This document shows, piece by piece, positions 27,842 to 35,721 of a DNA stretch of 48,783 nt; within the stretch, counting starts at the first letter, position 1, and each line of letters begins with the position of its first letter. Made by a program: the position numbers and the translations under genes. This DNA is from a virus, in IMG/VR virus record IMGVR_UViG_3300020020_000050, positions 1-48,783 of that record. One strand, written 5' to 3'. The notes beneath the pieces are model-generated. The model was not told the origin of the DNA. It searched no databases and worked only from the letters and a program-made list of their open reading frames with translations.

Positions 27842-28648
27842 ATGAACAAACTTCTCGCACTCTCTAATGCCGACATCGCCAAGGTCGCGCCCTCGATCTT
27901 CTCCGAAGAACCCGCACCCGGCGCATCTTCCCGTTATCAATTCGTGCGCACTGCCGATGTCATCGACACCATGCGTCAAGTCGGCTTCGAAGTTGTGCAG
28001 GCGTCGCAGTCGAAGACCCTGGACGCCAACAAGAAGCCCTACGCAAAGCACCTAGTGCGCCTCGTGCATCGCGACTACCTCGAAGGCAAGTTGCAAGTCG
28101 GCGACTACATACCCGAAGTCGCTATGACGAACAGTCACAATCGCACGTCGGCTTACGAAATGATGGCAGCACTCAAAGTGCTAGCCTGCCTCAATGGCAT
28201 GATGCTCACGTCTTCTGACTATGGTCGCATTCGCGTGCTGCACAACGATCCGAAGATGATGGATCACATCATCGACGGCACCGATCTCATTCGCGAAGTG
28301 CACGCGAACCATGCGCTGCCGCGTATCGAGAAGATGCGAGCAATCGAGTTGAGCAAACAACAAGCCCTCGAATTCGCCACAGGCGCGACGCTGCTGAAGT
28401 GGGGTGAGAAGCGTGAAGATCACGCCGCGAGCCTGCTGAATATTCGTCGCGTCGAAGACGACAACATGACGCTCTGGTCGGTGTTCAACCGCGTGCAAGA
28501 GAACGCCATGAAGGGCGGCTATGCTTCCCAGGACCGCGCAGGACGCAACGTCACCACCGCAGGCATCAACTCGGTGAACCGTGACATTGATTTCAATCAC
28601 GGTATCTGGACCTTTGCTAACCGCGTGTTGGACATCGTCGCAGCGTAA
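27842..28648 (+). CDS. DUF932-like phage/plasmid protein
   Basis: 268 residues. The pattern RYQFVRTADVIDTMRQVGFE, VHRDYLEGKLQVGDYIPEVA and TNSHNRTSAYEMMAALKVLA fits the DUF932 family carried by many plasmids and phages, sometimes beside anti-restriction genes; biochemical function unknown. It is a single-gene unit with its own promoter, hairpin leader and strong terminator, so it is likely made at a high or separately controlled level. Confidence 0.8.
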   Translation: MNKLLALSNADIAKVAPSIFSEEPAPGASSRYQFVRTADVIDTMRQVGFEVVQASQSKTLDANKKPYAKHLVRLVHRDYLEGKLQVGDYIPEVAMTNSHNRTSAYEMMAALKVLACLNGMMLTSSDYGRIRVLHNDPKMMDHIIDGTDLIREVHANHALPRIEKMRAIELSKQQALEFATGATLLKWGEKREDHAASLLNIRRVEDDNMTLWSVFNRVQENAMKGGYASQDRAGRNVTTAGINSVNRDIDFNHGIWTFANRVLDIVAA

Positions 28649-28653
28649 TCATC

Positions 28654-28675
28654 AAGGGGGCTTCGTGCCCCCTTC
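28654..28675 (+). terminator. Rho-independent terminator after DUF932 gene
   Basis: AAGGGGGC, loop TTCGT, GCCCCCTT followed by CTTC; six bases after the stop. The GC-rich stem with a TTCG-type loop is a strong terminator shape although the T tract is short. Confidence 0.75.
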
Positions 28676-28694
28676 TTCAAACAGAAAGCACATC

Positions 28695-28913
28695 ATGGCT
28701 AGCAATTTCAGCGTAGGTCTAATGACCTTGGCTTTTTTATTTTTCCTCATCGCCCTTTACTTCGTGCCAATGGGCGTCGCAATCGCCCGCAAGCACCGCA
28801 ACACCGGCGCAATCGTCGCACTCAATTTGTTTCTCGGTTGGACAATGGTCGGATGGGTGCTTGCGCTTGTCTGGGCATTGATGGTGCCTCACAAAGAACA
28901 CTGCGCATCATGA
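28695..28913 (+). CDS. imm: Superinfection immunity-type membrane protein
   Basis: 72 residues with two membrane helices (about 7-29 and 39-66). VPMGVAIARKHRNTGAIVAL then NLFLGWTMVGWVLALVWAL fits the superinfection immunity family (Imm of T4 and many bacterial/phage homologues). T4 Imm blocks entry of DNA from later phages at the inner membrane. The leader reads AAACAGAAAGCACATC. ATGA overlap with the next gene. Confidence 0.75.
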   Translation: MASNFSVGLMTLAFLFFLIALYFVPMGVAIARKHRNTGAIVALNLFLGWTMVGWVLALVWALMVPHKEHCAS

Positions 28914-29152
28914 CACCCTGGAAAGATTGGCCCGAAGAGCAGAAGAGCCGCGTGCGCAAAGAGATTGCGGTGTGCCTGGGTACACGCTGCATCGAAGAGC
29001 GTCCGCAAGTCATTCACGCCGCGCTCTATGAGCTATACCCCTATGCCGTACAAGACCTCGAATACGATGCGCTTGTGCGCGACATCTTTGCCGATGTCCG
29101 AAGCATCAGCCCGTCATGCGAACACACCATGCGAAAGGATCATCATGACTGA
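28910..29152 (+). CDS. Small phage protein, unknown function
   Basis: 80 residues, alpha-helical and acidic (VIHAALYELYPYAVQDLEYD). Coupled by ATGA to the Imm-like gene and overlapping the next start by 8 bases. No recognised family. Confidence 0.7.
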   Translation: MTPWKDWPEEQKSRVRKEIAVCLGTRCIEERPQVIHAALYELYPYAVQDLEYDALVRDIFADVRSISPSCEHTMRKDHHD

Positions 29153-29516
29153 ATATCGACACACCGCCGACATGGGCGAAATTTCCGGCTTTGGTGGCGG
29201 CTATGAAGCCGTCTGTCAGGACATGCTGCATGCCGGTGTGTCATGGATCATCGAAAAGAAGATCGGTAGCGATGATCTCAAAGCGCACGGATTCAAAGGC
29301 GTCTACGGCATCATCGAGCCGGACAACGACACTACCCGAGAACTTGAGAAGGTGCTCGCAGAAGCCGCGCACGGTGACTGCACAGGCGCGATGATGCATG
29401 CTGTCATGATGCGCTGTATCTTCGTCTCTCATCATTCCTGGGACGAATACTGCACGCAGATGCGCGCCTTCGAAGAAGAGAGCCGCAAGATAGGCAAGAC
29501 AGTCGAGGGCTTTTAA
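29145..29516 (+). CDS. Phage protein of unknown function
   Basis: 123 residues. GAAAGGATCATC precedes the ATG at 29145. Acidic alpha/beta with a His/Cys-rich middle (EAAHGDCTGAMMHAVMMRCI). Stop-start overlap of one base with the next gene. No family recognised. Confidence 0.7.
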   Translation: MTEYRHTADMGEISGFGGGYEAVCQDMLHAGVSWIIEKKIGSDDLKAHGFKGVYGIIEPDNDTTRELEKVLAEAAHGDCTGAMMHAVMMRCIFVSHHSWDEYCTQMRAFEEESRKIGKTVEGF

Positions 29517-29692
29517 TGGGCTATCGCATGACACATTCGCTTGGCAAGGGGCTCATCGCGTCTCTGTCATTCAGCAGACCCGGCGAATACATGGTGCACA
29601 ATGCAGCAGGCAAGTTCATCACCTATGCACGCACCCTCAAGGCAGCAAAAGAATTCGCGAAGAATTATGTTGTGCCGGTAGCGGCAGGATGA
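29516..29692 (+). CDS. Very small phage protein
   Basis: 58 residues (MGYRMTHSLGKGLIASLSFS ... AKNYVVPVAAG), basic, with a C-terminal helix (YARTLKAAKEFAKNY). One-base overlap with the upstream stop. No recognised family. Confidence 0.65.
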   Translation: MGYRMTHSLGKGLIASLSFSRPGEYMVHNAAGKFITYARTLKAAKEFAKNYVVPVAAG

Positions 29693-29698
29693 ATAACT

Positions 29699-29734
29699 GA
29701 GCTATAATTCGTCATCAACACAGAAAGGCAAAAC
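29699..29734 (+). promoter_or_regulatory. Promoter with TATAAT and conserved leader
   Basis: AGC-TATAAT (29703-29708) followed by CGTCATCAACACAGAAAGGC and ATG 29735. It resembles the early cassettes in its -10 and leader but has no palindrome. Confidence 0.6.
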
Positions 29735-30001
29735 ATGAAACTCTCTCACGCAAACAGATTCGCAGTCGGCACCACGATCCGCGCATACGAATTCCAACCG
29801 ATGGCAGGCCGCAATGACTGCTACCATGAAGGCAAGATCGTCGACGTTTGCAATCGCGAACATGGGTATGACGCATACCTCATCGAAGTCACGCGTCATG
29901 TCTTTGACGGTCAGCCGGAATCGTTTCGTGCAGGCTTGCAAGTCATCGTGCCGCACCTCGTCGCGTACCGCGAATATTCGCACCGCATCGTGCCGGTGTA
30001 G
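29735..30001 (+). CDS. Small beta-rich phage protein
   Basis: 88 residues, beta-rich (NRFAVGTTIRAYEFQPMAGR; YHEGKIVDVCNREHGYDAYL). Start set by the conserved leader. First of a run of small genes leading to the polymerase. No recognised family. Confidence 0.7.
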   Translation: MKLSHANRFAVGTTIRAYEFQPMAGRNDCYHEGKIVDVCNREHGYDAYLIEVTRHVFDGQPESFRAGLQVIVPHLVAYREYSHRIVPV

Positions 30002-30017
30002 GCCATAATACGGCACC

Positions 30018-30314
30018 ATGAAAACCATAATCGTCGCGAGCGTCCTGGGCGCTCTGCCGCTGGCTCTGCCCGCTGCGGAATCTGATCAGAGCGTCGGCAC
30101 CTGTTTCGCCTACATGATGCAAAACGGATACGGCAACGGCGCTAGAGTTGTTGCGCGAAAGACGACGGACCTCGAAGCCGCACAGTATTACGTGCTCACG
30201 GCACTACGAAGCAAAGTCACCACCTCCGACGGTGTTGCCTCTTGCACTAAGCTCGGGATTGATATGCGACCATACAAGCCCGTTCCTGTAATGACAGCAA
30301 CGCAGAAAGAATGA
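30018..30314 (+). CDS. Small exported phage protein
   Basis: 98 residues with an N-terminal signal peptide (MKTIIVASVLGALPLALPAA, cleavage expected near residue 20). The mature part has two Cys (GTCFAYMM; ASCTKLG) that could form a disulphide in the periplasm. A periplasmic role, for example superinfection exclusion, is possible but unproven. Confidence 0.7.
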   Translation: MKTIIVASVLGALPLALPAAESDQSVGTCFAYMMQNGYGNGARVVARKTTDLEAAQYYVLTALRSKVTTSDGVASCTKLGIDMRPYKPVPVMTATQKE

Positions 30315-30442
30315 TCATGCCTATTCATCATACGTCCATCGCAGAAACTGGCTCAATGAGAACCGAAGCCGCACCCAAACCCAAACCGCCGCCGCCACCA
30401 CCTCCGCCACCCACACCCACACCTAAGACGAAGAAGAAATGA
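30311..30442 (+). CDS. 43-residue polyproline protein
   Basis: The ATG at 30311 overlaps the upstream stop (ATGA), with a second ATG at 30317. The C-terminal half is a run of nine prolines between Lys/Thr-rich flanks (KPKPPPPPPPPPTPTPKTKKK). Its stop overlaps the next ATG. Translation across nine prolines would depend on EF-P. Confidence 0.5.
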   Translation: MIMPIHHTSIAETGSMRTEAAPKPKPPPPPPPPPTPTPKTKKK

Positions 30443-30633
30443 ACAAGCCCAATGATGATGATCCTCCGGTGCTTACTGTTCATGTCTCTCCTTCTTATCG
30501 CCCTGGATGTCAACATGAATGGTGCTATCGCACAGACCGTGATGCAAATGGTAAGCTGGTGACCGAAGACCCGCAACACTGCATCAGATGCGGCATGTCC
30601 TTTACTCGCTACATCTTCACCGAGTGCCCATGA
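30439..30633 (+). CDS. Small zinc-binding-like protein
   Basis: 64 residues. CQHEWCY and CIRCGMSF give a C-x-H-x2-C ... CxxC set, probably a zinc ribbon like that of the protein at 22691. ATGA overlap with the polyproline gene, and three bases before the polymerase start. No family recognised. Confidence 0.7.
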   Translation: MNKPNDDDPPVLTVHVSPSYRPGCQHEWCYRTDRDANGKLVTEDPQHCIRCGMSFTRYIFTECP

Positions 30634-30636
30634 CGC

Positions 30637-32664
30637 ATGTCGACACCGCAAGCTGATCTCTTCTGGGAGACGCTTCAAGAGAAGCCCGTAGGCACCTATA
30701 ACCGGCGCATGACGCCCGCGATCCCCGAGACGGGATGGCGGGCACCGGCCGAATTCCCCAGGCTCACAGACGCCCGCGTGTTGGGTTTAGACACCGAGAC
30801 GAAAGACCCGGCATTGTTGGAGAAGGGTCCAGGGTTCCGGCGCGAGGGCGAAGAGGGCGCGTACATCGTCGGCATGAGCGTAGGCACGCTTGACGGCCAG
30901 CGATGGTACTTCCCCATGCGGCACACCGTCGCGCCCGAGCAGAACCTCGATCCGGCGCACGTGCTCGCCTGGGCACGCGACAACCTATGCACCGAAGGGC
31001 AAACCAAAGTCGGCGCGAACTTATCCTACGATGTCGATGCTCTTTGGTCCGAAGGTGTTCCTGTCACCGGGCCATTCATCGACGTACAGCATGCAGAAGC
31101 GTTGATTGACAGCAACCGCTTCACATACAATCTCGACGCACTCGCGACAACATACCTGAGCGAGACGAAGGTGAAGAGCAAGCTCGCCAAGTGGATCGAG
31201 CTTGCCTACGGTGATGACAACTATCGAGCGTACATCCATGCCGCGCCGCCCTGCCTAGTCGGTCCCTATGCAGAAGGTGACGTTGACTTGCCGCTGCGGA
31301 TATGGGCGAAGCAACGCGTGATCCTTGAGCAGCAACTCATGCTCGGATTGTTCGACCTTGAGACTGAGTTGATCCCGATGATGGTACAGATGCGGCAAGC
31401 CGGTGTGCGTGTCGACATCGAGTATGCGAAGCGCCTGGACGACGAGCTAACCGCTGCCATCCTTGCCGATGACATGCGCCTGCAAGCCGTCTCCGGTGGC
31501 GTGCTGCACAATCTCGACCCAGACAAGGACATCAGCAAGACCGATCTCGCCGCGCTGTTTGATGCGGCCGGTGTTGTCTATCCGAAGACCTCGACGGGTA
31601 AGCCCTCGTTCGTGAAGGAATGGTTAGAGCGTGTTCAGCATCCGGCCGGTGAACTTGTGCGACACCGTCGCCAGATGCAGAAGTACCGTAACACGTTCGT
31701 GCGTTCGTACATTCTTGACAAGCACATCAACGGTAGAATCTACGCACTCTTTCATCAATTGAAGGGCGATGAGAACGGCACGATCTCAGGCCGCTTCTCT
31801 TCATCACTGCCGAACCTACAGAACATTCCGGCACGCGATGAGTATTGGGGTCCGAAGTTACGTGCGCTGTTTATTCCCGAGAACGGCGAACAATGGGTTC
31901 GACATGATTGGTCGCAGATCGAGTATAGGTTTCTGGCTCATTACGCTAGGGGATCATCAGGTGAAGCGGTGCGCGAGCGTTACCGCAATGATCCGTCGAC
32001 CGACTTCCACGAAATGACGCTCGACCTCGTTGCACCGTTCGCTAAGTGGGACATTAGCACGAAGACACTGCGCAAGCAATGGCGCAAGCCTGTGAAGAAC
32101 ATTAACTTCGGTCTTGTGTACGGTATGGGCATCGACACGCTCATTGCATATCTCGGACTCTCACGCGAAGAATCAGAAGAGATCATCTATCAATACCACA
32201 ACGCTGTGCCGTTCGTGCGCAAGACATACAACAGCGCAAAGAGTCGTGCGGAAGAGCGAGGCTTCATCACGACCTTCGGCGGCAGGCGGGTGCGCTTCGA
32301 TCTCTTCGAGCCACGCTACAGCGCTGTAAAAGGCAAGGCAAAGCGCTACGATGATGCCGTGGAAGAGTGGGGCAGCAACGTCTCTCGCGCTTATACTCAC
32401 AAGGCACTGAACGGCTTGCTGCAAGGCAGCGCTGCGGACCTCATGAAAGTAGCCATGCGGGACATTCATCGCAGCGGTGCGACAAAGGTTGTCGGTGTGC
32501 CGAAGCTCACTTGTCATGATGAGTTAGGCCACAGCGCCAACAACACGAAAGCACACCGTGAAGCTATCGACGAAGTCCAACACATCATGCAGAACTGTAT
32601 GAAGTTGAGTGTGCCTATCATCGCGGAACAATCACGCGGTACAAATTGGGGAGCGTGTGTATGA
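30637..32664 (+). CDS. polA: DNA polymerase I (family A) with 3'-5' exonuclease
   Basis: 675 residues. The N-terminal proofreading exonuclease has LGLDTETKDP (D52, E54) and NLSYDVDAL. The polymerase has motif A HDWSQIEYRFLAHYA (near 425), motif B RKPVKNINFGLVYGMG (near 486) and motif C CHDELGHS (near 626). There is no 5'-3' exonuclease domain, as in phage T7-type polymerases. It replicates the phage genome. The start codon is three bases after the preceding gene; the stop overlaps the next gene (ATGA). Confidence 0.95.
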   Translation: MSTPQADLFWETLQEKPVGTYNRRMTPAIPETGWRAPAEFPRLTDARVLGLDTETKDPALLEKGPGFRREGEEGAYIVGMSVGTLDGQRWYFPMRHTVAPEQNLDPAHVLAWARDNLCTEGQTKVGANLSYDVDALWSEGVPVTGPFIDVQHAEALIDSNRFTYNLDALATTYLSETKVKSKLAKWIELAYGDDNYRAYIHAAPPCLVGPYAEGDVDLPLRIWAKQRVILEQQLMLGLFDLETELIPMMVQMRQAGVRVDIEYAKRLDDELTAAILADDMRLQAVSGGVLHNLDPDKDISKTDLAALFDAAGVVYPKTSTGKPSFVKEWLERVQHPAGELVRHRRQMQKYRNTFVRSYILDKHINGRIYALFHQLKGDENGTISGRFSSSLPNLQNIPARDEYWGPKLRALFIPENGEQWVRHDWSQIEYRFLAHYARGSSGEAVRERYRNDPSTDFHEMTLDLVAPFAKWDISTKTLRKQWRKPVKNINFGLVYGMGIDTLIAYLGLSREESEEIIYQYHNAVPFVRKTYNSAKSRAEERGFITTFGGRRVRFDLFEPRYSAVKGKAKRYDDAVEEWGSNVSRAYTHKALNGLLQGSAADLMKVAMRDIHRSGATKVVGVPKLTCHDELGHSANNTKAHREAIDEVQHIMQNCMKLSVPIIAEQSRGTNWGACV

Positions 32665-32975
32665 TCTATGAACTATGGTCGACGAAGACTGACATGATGC
32701 TAGGCATGATAGATGTGCCGCAGCACGTGAGCGAAGAGATCGGCGAGCGTGTCGTCATCAGAACAAAGGGAACGATTGAGACGCACGACGGCAACAGATA
32801 CAACGCGATTGAAGCGTTGATGTGCAAGATGAAGAAAGACGGCAAAGAGTATTGGGCACTCGAAACAAACTTGCCGCGCATCTTCATCCATCGACTCGAA
32901 GGCTTTGCGCCGAAGCTAGAGCGGCCGAGCCTCGCGCAGATGAACTACATTCAACAAACAGGGAGCAGCGACTAA
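32661..32975 (+). CDS. Small phage protein after polymerase
   Basis: 104 residues from the ATG at 32661 overlapping the polymerase stop. Beta-rich N-terminus (YELWSTKTDMMLGMIDVPQH) and basic C-terminal half (FAPKLERPSLAQMNYIQQ). No recognised family. One-base overlap with the next gene. Confidence 0.75.
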   Translation: MIYELWSTKTDMMLGMIDVPQHVSEEIGERVVIRTKGTIETHDGNRYNAIEALMCKMKKDGKEYWALETNLPRIFIHRLEGFAPKLERPSLAQMNYIQQTGSSD

Positions 32976-33244
32976 TGGAAGACCTGACAAAATTCCCGCC
33001 CGTATGGGTCATCATCAACGACGGGAAAATCGTCGCCACGAACGACGAACCCTGCACCTTGTACGGCATCAGAAGCATACGCTATGCACCGGCAGAAGAA
33101 CTACTATGCGTATCATTGCGGACTGCATTTCAACTCGGACAAGACTATTGGCGACTAGCCGATAGCGATTCACCAAGACAGCAAAAACTTGCCGAAGAAG
33201 CGCTTGCCGCGTTCAACAAACTGATCGAGGCAATAAAAGCATGA
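32975..33244 (+). CDS. Small phage protein, unknown function
   Basis: 89 residues (MEDLTKFPPVWVIINDGKIV...), beta-rich N-terminal half and a C-terminal helix (QKLAEEALAAFNKLIEAIK). The start shares a base with the previous stop; the ATGA at 33241 couples it to the next gene. No recognised family. Confidence 0.75.
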   Translation: MEDLTKFPPVWVIINDGKIVATNDEPCTLYGIRSIRYAPAEELLCVSLRTAFQLGQDYWRLADSDSPRQQKLAEEALAAFNKLIEAIKA

Positions 33245-33501
33245 GTGACGCATACGACAAGATCGACCACTACTTGCGCAACAGTCTCGACGACACCTAC
33301 TACGCGGACTATTCAGCGGCACTCGATGAAGTCTACGCAGGCAATCAGCTAATGCGTGACTTGCTGATAGTCGCTGAACATCTGCACTTGTGGGTTAAGG
33401 CAGTGCCGGAAGATACGCCGCTGCCCGCGATGCCTGGGCTGTGCGGTGAGTTCATTGAAGGCACCATCGAACGCGCACGTGCGTATCTTCGCGATGGATG
33501 A
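33241..33501 (+). CDS. Small helical phage protein
   Basis: 86 residues, acidic helical (YADYSAALDEVYAGNQLMRD; LLIVAEHLHLWVKAV). It overlaps the nuclease gene by 8 bases. No recognised family. Confidence 0.7.
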   Translation: MSDAYDKIDHYLRNSLDDTYYADYSAALDEVYAGNQLMRDLLIVAEHLHLWVKAVPEDTPLPAMPGLCGEFIEGTIERARAYLRDG

Positions 33502-34006
33502 AGTCGGCTTCTGGTCAGAGCGCATCCGGCCGAACCTGACGCGGTGTTGTCAGATGGCAGGCTTGCGCTTTCATCTTGAACGCGTCGAGAACATCGTGAA
33601 CGACGGCACACCCGATGTCGACTACGTCATCGACGGTGTGCCGGGTCAGATCGAACTGAAGTTCAGCGACACCGCGCCTGTGCGGGATACGTCCCAGGTG
33701 CTCGGGATCGGGCACGGCATGCGCCGGTCCCAGATCATCTATGCGTCGCGCCGGACCTGGGCAGGCGGGCGGCTGTGGTGCCTGATCGGCAATCAGGCCG
33801 CGACATGGCTGATCGACCTTCGCGGCATGAGCCCGCAGGAAATGGATGCCCTAGCCGTCGCCAGTGCCGCAGGACTGCGTCAGATCGCGTCGTGGCACTG
33901 CGCCGGACGCCTGGGTGTTACCTTGCCCCTTGCTTTGATTGAGCGCCTGCCTTCGGCGCATCCTCGTCCTCTTCATCCTTCTCAGGAAACAGCGGCACGT
34001 AGGTGA
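33494..34006 (+). CDS. VRR-NUC/PD-(D/E)xK-type nuclease
   Basis: 170 residues. NDGTPDVDYVIDGVPGQIEL then KFS (D41, E54, K56) is the PD-(D/E)xK core with the G-x-PD spacing of small phage VRR-NUC-type nucleases, which may resolve junctions or process recombination ends. The C-terminal 30 residues are encoded over the antisense end of the minus-strand DUF1508-like gene (89 bp overlap), so the true stop or a shorter natural C-terminus should be checked. Last gene of the plus block. Confidence 0.75.
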   Translation: MDEVGFWSERIRPNLTRCCQMAGLRFHLERVENIVNDGTPDVDYVIDGVPGQIELKFSDTAPVRDTSQVLGIGHGMRRSQIIYASRRTWAGGRLWCLIGNQAATWLIDLRGMSPQEMDALAVASAAGLRQIASWHCAGRLGVTLPLALIERLPSAHPRPLHPSQETAARR

Positions 34007-34175
34007 CAGCGTTCGGCTTCACGCCCACCGATCCGGCGAAGGCGGCAACTGCTTTCTCCGCTTCGCCTCGCGTCTCGAAGGTCTTTGATCCTTCGGCAAT
34101 CGTCGTGTCGCCGCTGTCGCTCTTGAAGCGCCAGGACCATACGCCGCTTGAACCCTGAGTGACTTCGATCTTCAT
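33918..34175 (-). CDS. Small DUF1508-like (YegP-type) protein
   Basis: 85 residues. VWSWRFKSDSGDTTIAEGSK then TFETRGEAEKAVAAF follows the DUF1508/YegP pattern (WxWRLKxxNGxxIAxGxxYxxKxxAxxAI), small alpha/beta domains often found near lysis or envelope genes. Last gene of the late minus-strand block, 11 bases after the endolysin stop. Its 3' end overlaps the nuclease gene on the other strand. Confidence 0.7.
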   Translation of the reverse strand: MKIEVTQGSSGVWSWRFKSDSGDTTIAEGSKTFETRGEAEKAVAAFAGSVGVKPNAVTYVPLFPEKDEEDEDAPKAGAQSKQGAR

Positions 34176-34186
34176 GCTACTAACTC

Positions 34187-35425
34187 CTAGTCTGTTGAAC
34201 GTGTGCGTGAGCCAAGCGCACTAGGTGGTTCTCGACGGCTCGCAAAAGATGACCCGAGCCAGAAGGCCCCAATGGTTGACAGCGATCCAATGATAGCAGT
34301 CACGACGATCAAACGCACTTCGTCGGTGTAAATTTGTCCGCCGTTTTCCCTGAGAATTTCCCACGGAAATAGGACCACGAGAACCATCATGACAACGAGT
34401 GTGAGCATGACGATAGAAATGACAAAGGCCGGTTGCGTCAGCAGCGATAGCGGTTGCCCTTCAGGCGTGCGCATCTGCGCGACTGCAATGCTGTAGTCAC
34501 GCGCCGCCGCGATGCCGCCGCCGCCTGCCTCTTGAATGTTCAAGTAGTTCTTCTCGATAGCTTGCTTCACCGCTGTTGCTTGAACAGGATCGGCCTTGAT
34601 CGCTTCAATCACCTCTTGTTCGTTCTTTGCGCCGATGGCATCTTTCGCCACAGCGAACACAGCTTCAGCCGCCGCTATATTGCGCTGTGATACCTCAGAG
34701 CCCGAGCCGAATATCTTTGTGAGTTGCGGTACGAGTTGAATGAGCGTCGGCAACAATGCCGCGACAATGGCCGGTATGGGCATAGCTTTTCCCTGCTGTA
34801 GTTCAACACCGAGATCGGTGCTGCCTTTCGTGATCTCCACTGTCTTGCTCGCGATGTGCGGCAACTTGGCCGGGAGGCTCGCTACTGGCAACATGGCCGG
34901 TTCATGCGCGGCATCTTCATTCATCAACAGACCGCCCGCCTCTTCGTATTCTCGTATGAATTCCTCCGGTGTGACAACTGGCTGACCGTAGGGTGAACCG
35001 GGCAAGCTCGCCCACTCTTTATTGCACTTCAACACCGCATTACTGATGCGACCCTCGACAACATCTTCGAGAGCCTTGCGGCCATGAATCAACGCGATTG
35101 CGGCAAGGTCTTGTGTCGGTGGCTCGAAGTTGATGAAGCCGTATTCGCCACATAAACCGAGCCAAGTTTTTTCAAGAATTTGGTAAGCACCCGCCGCAGT
35201 CGACGTGAGCCGCTTGCCGTTTTTGAGTGTGACTGTCGTGCGAATGCGCGGGTGATCGGCGAAGTCGTCGAACGTGCTGTAGACACCGTCAACACCCAGG
35301 AACAACTTACCGCCGAACAGCGTGCGGTATCCATCCTCACCCTGCGTGCCCTCGCCGAAGCGCAGCGCCCACAGGAACGCCCGCACGTTGCGCTTGACGA
35401 TGTAATCGGTGAGCGTGATCGACAT
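34187..35425 (-). CDS. Lambda R-type endolysin fused to holin-like membrane domain
   Basis: 412 residues from ATG 35425. Residues 10-167 match lambda R transglycosylase: LRFGEGTQGEDGY with catalytic Glu at 25, FDDFADHPR, TSTAAGAYQILEKTW, NKEWASLPGSPYGQ and EEAGG. After a linker, residues 215-239 are hydrophobic/amphipathic (PIPAIVAALLPTLIQLVPQL), followed by a helical region and two strong membrane helices (about 333-353 and 371-391), a layout like 3-TM holins. It is coupled by TGATG to the upstream membrane protein. A natural endolysin-holin chimera is the simplest reading; the C-terminal identity is inference. Confidence 0.8.
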   Translation of the reverse strand: MSITLTDYIVKRNVRAFLWALRFGEGTQGEDGYRTLFGGKLFLGVDGVYSTFDDFADHPRIRTTVTLKNGKRLTSTAAGAYQILEKTWLGLCGEYGFINFEPPTQDLAAIALIHGRKALEDVVEGRISNAVLKCNKEWASLPGSPYGQPVVTPEEFIREYEEAGGLLMNEDAAHEPAMLPVASLPAKLPHIASKTVEITKGSTDLGVELQQGKAMPIPAIVAALLPTLIQLVPQLTKIFGSGSEVSQRNIAAAEAVFAVAKDAIGAKNEQEVIEAIKADPVQATAVKQAIEKNYLNIQEAGGGGIAAARDYSIAVAQMRTPEGQPLSLLTQPAFVISIVMLTLVVMMVLVVLFPWEILRENGGQIYTDEVRLIVVTAIIGSLSTIGAFWLGSSFASRREPPSALGSRTRSTD

Positions 35426-35721
35426 CAATAAAACTTCGACTTACGCGGTGGCTTGTAGTCGGGTCGGTGTGGAACAACCCACAGCATCTTATGCCACATG
35501 GCAAGACAATAGAGTGCAAGTGCGATTGAAATCCACAGAGCGTCTTGTTGAATTTCTTCACGAAGAAACACGTAATAGGACCGCGAGAACGCACCCAGGC
35601 TAACACCGGCCAATGCAACGACCTCCATCACTGTCTTGCGCACGTAGCCGGAGAAGCTCGCAATTAGAGCCGTGATGCCGATGAAGAACCAACAGGCCGA
35701 AGATAAATGTGTGAGGTCCAT
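35425..35721 (-). CDS. Small membrane protein of lysis cassette
   Basis: 98 residues with two or three membrane helices (WFFIGITALIASFSGYV; VVALAGVSLGAFSRSYYVFL; ALWISIALALYCLAMWHKML) and a basic C-terminal tail (RPDYKPPRKSKFY). It lies between a holin-type protein and the endolysin and overlaps both (TAATG at its start, TGATG at its end). Holin or antiholin role is inferred from context. Confidence 0.7.
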   Translation of the reverse strand: MDLTHLSSACWFFIGITALIASFSGYVRKTVMEVVALAGVSLGAFSRSYYVFLREEIQQDALWISIALALYCLAMWHKMLWVVPHRPDYKPPRKSKFY

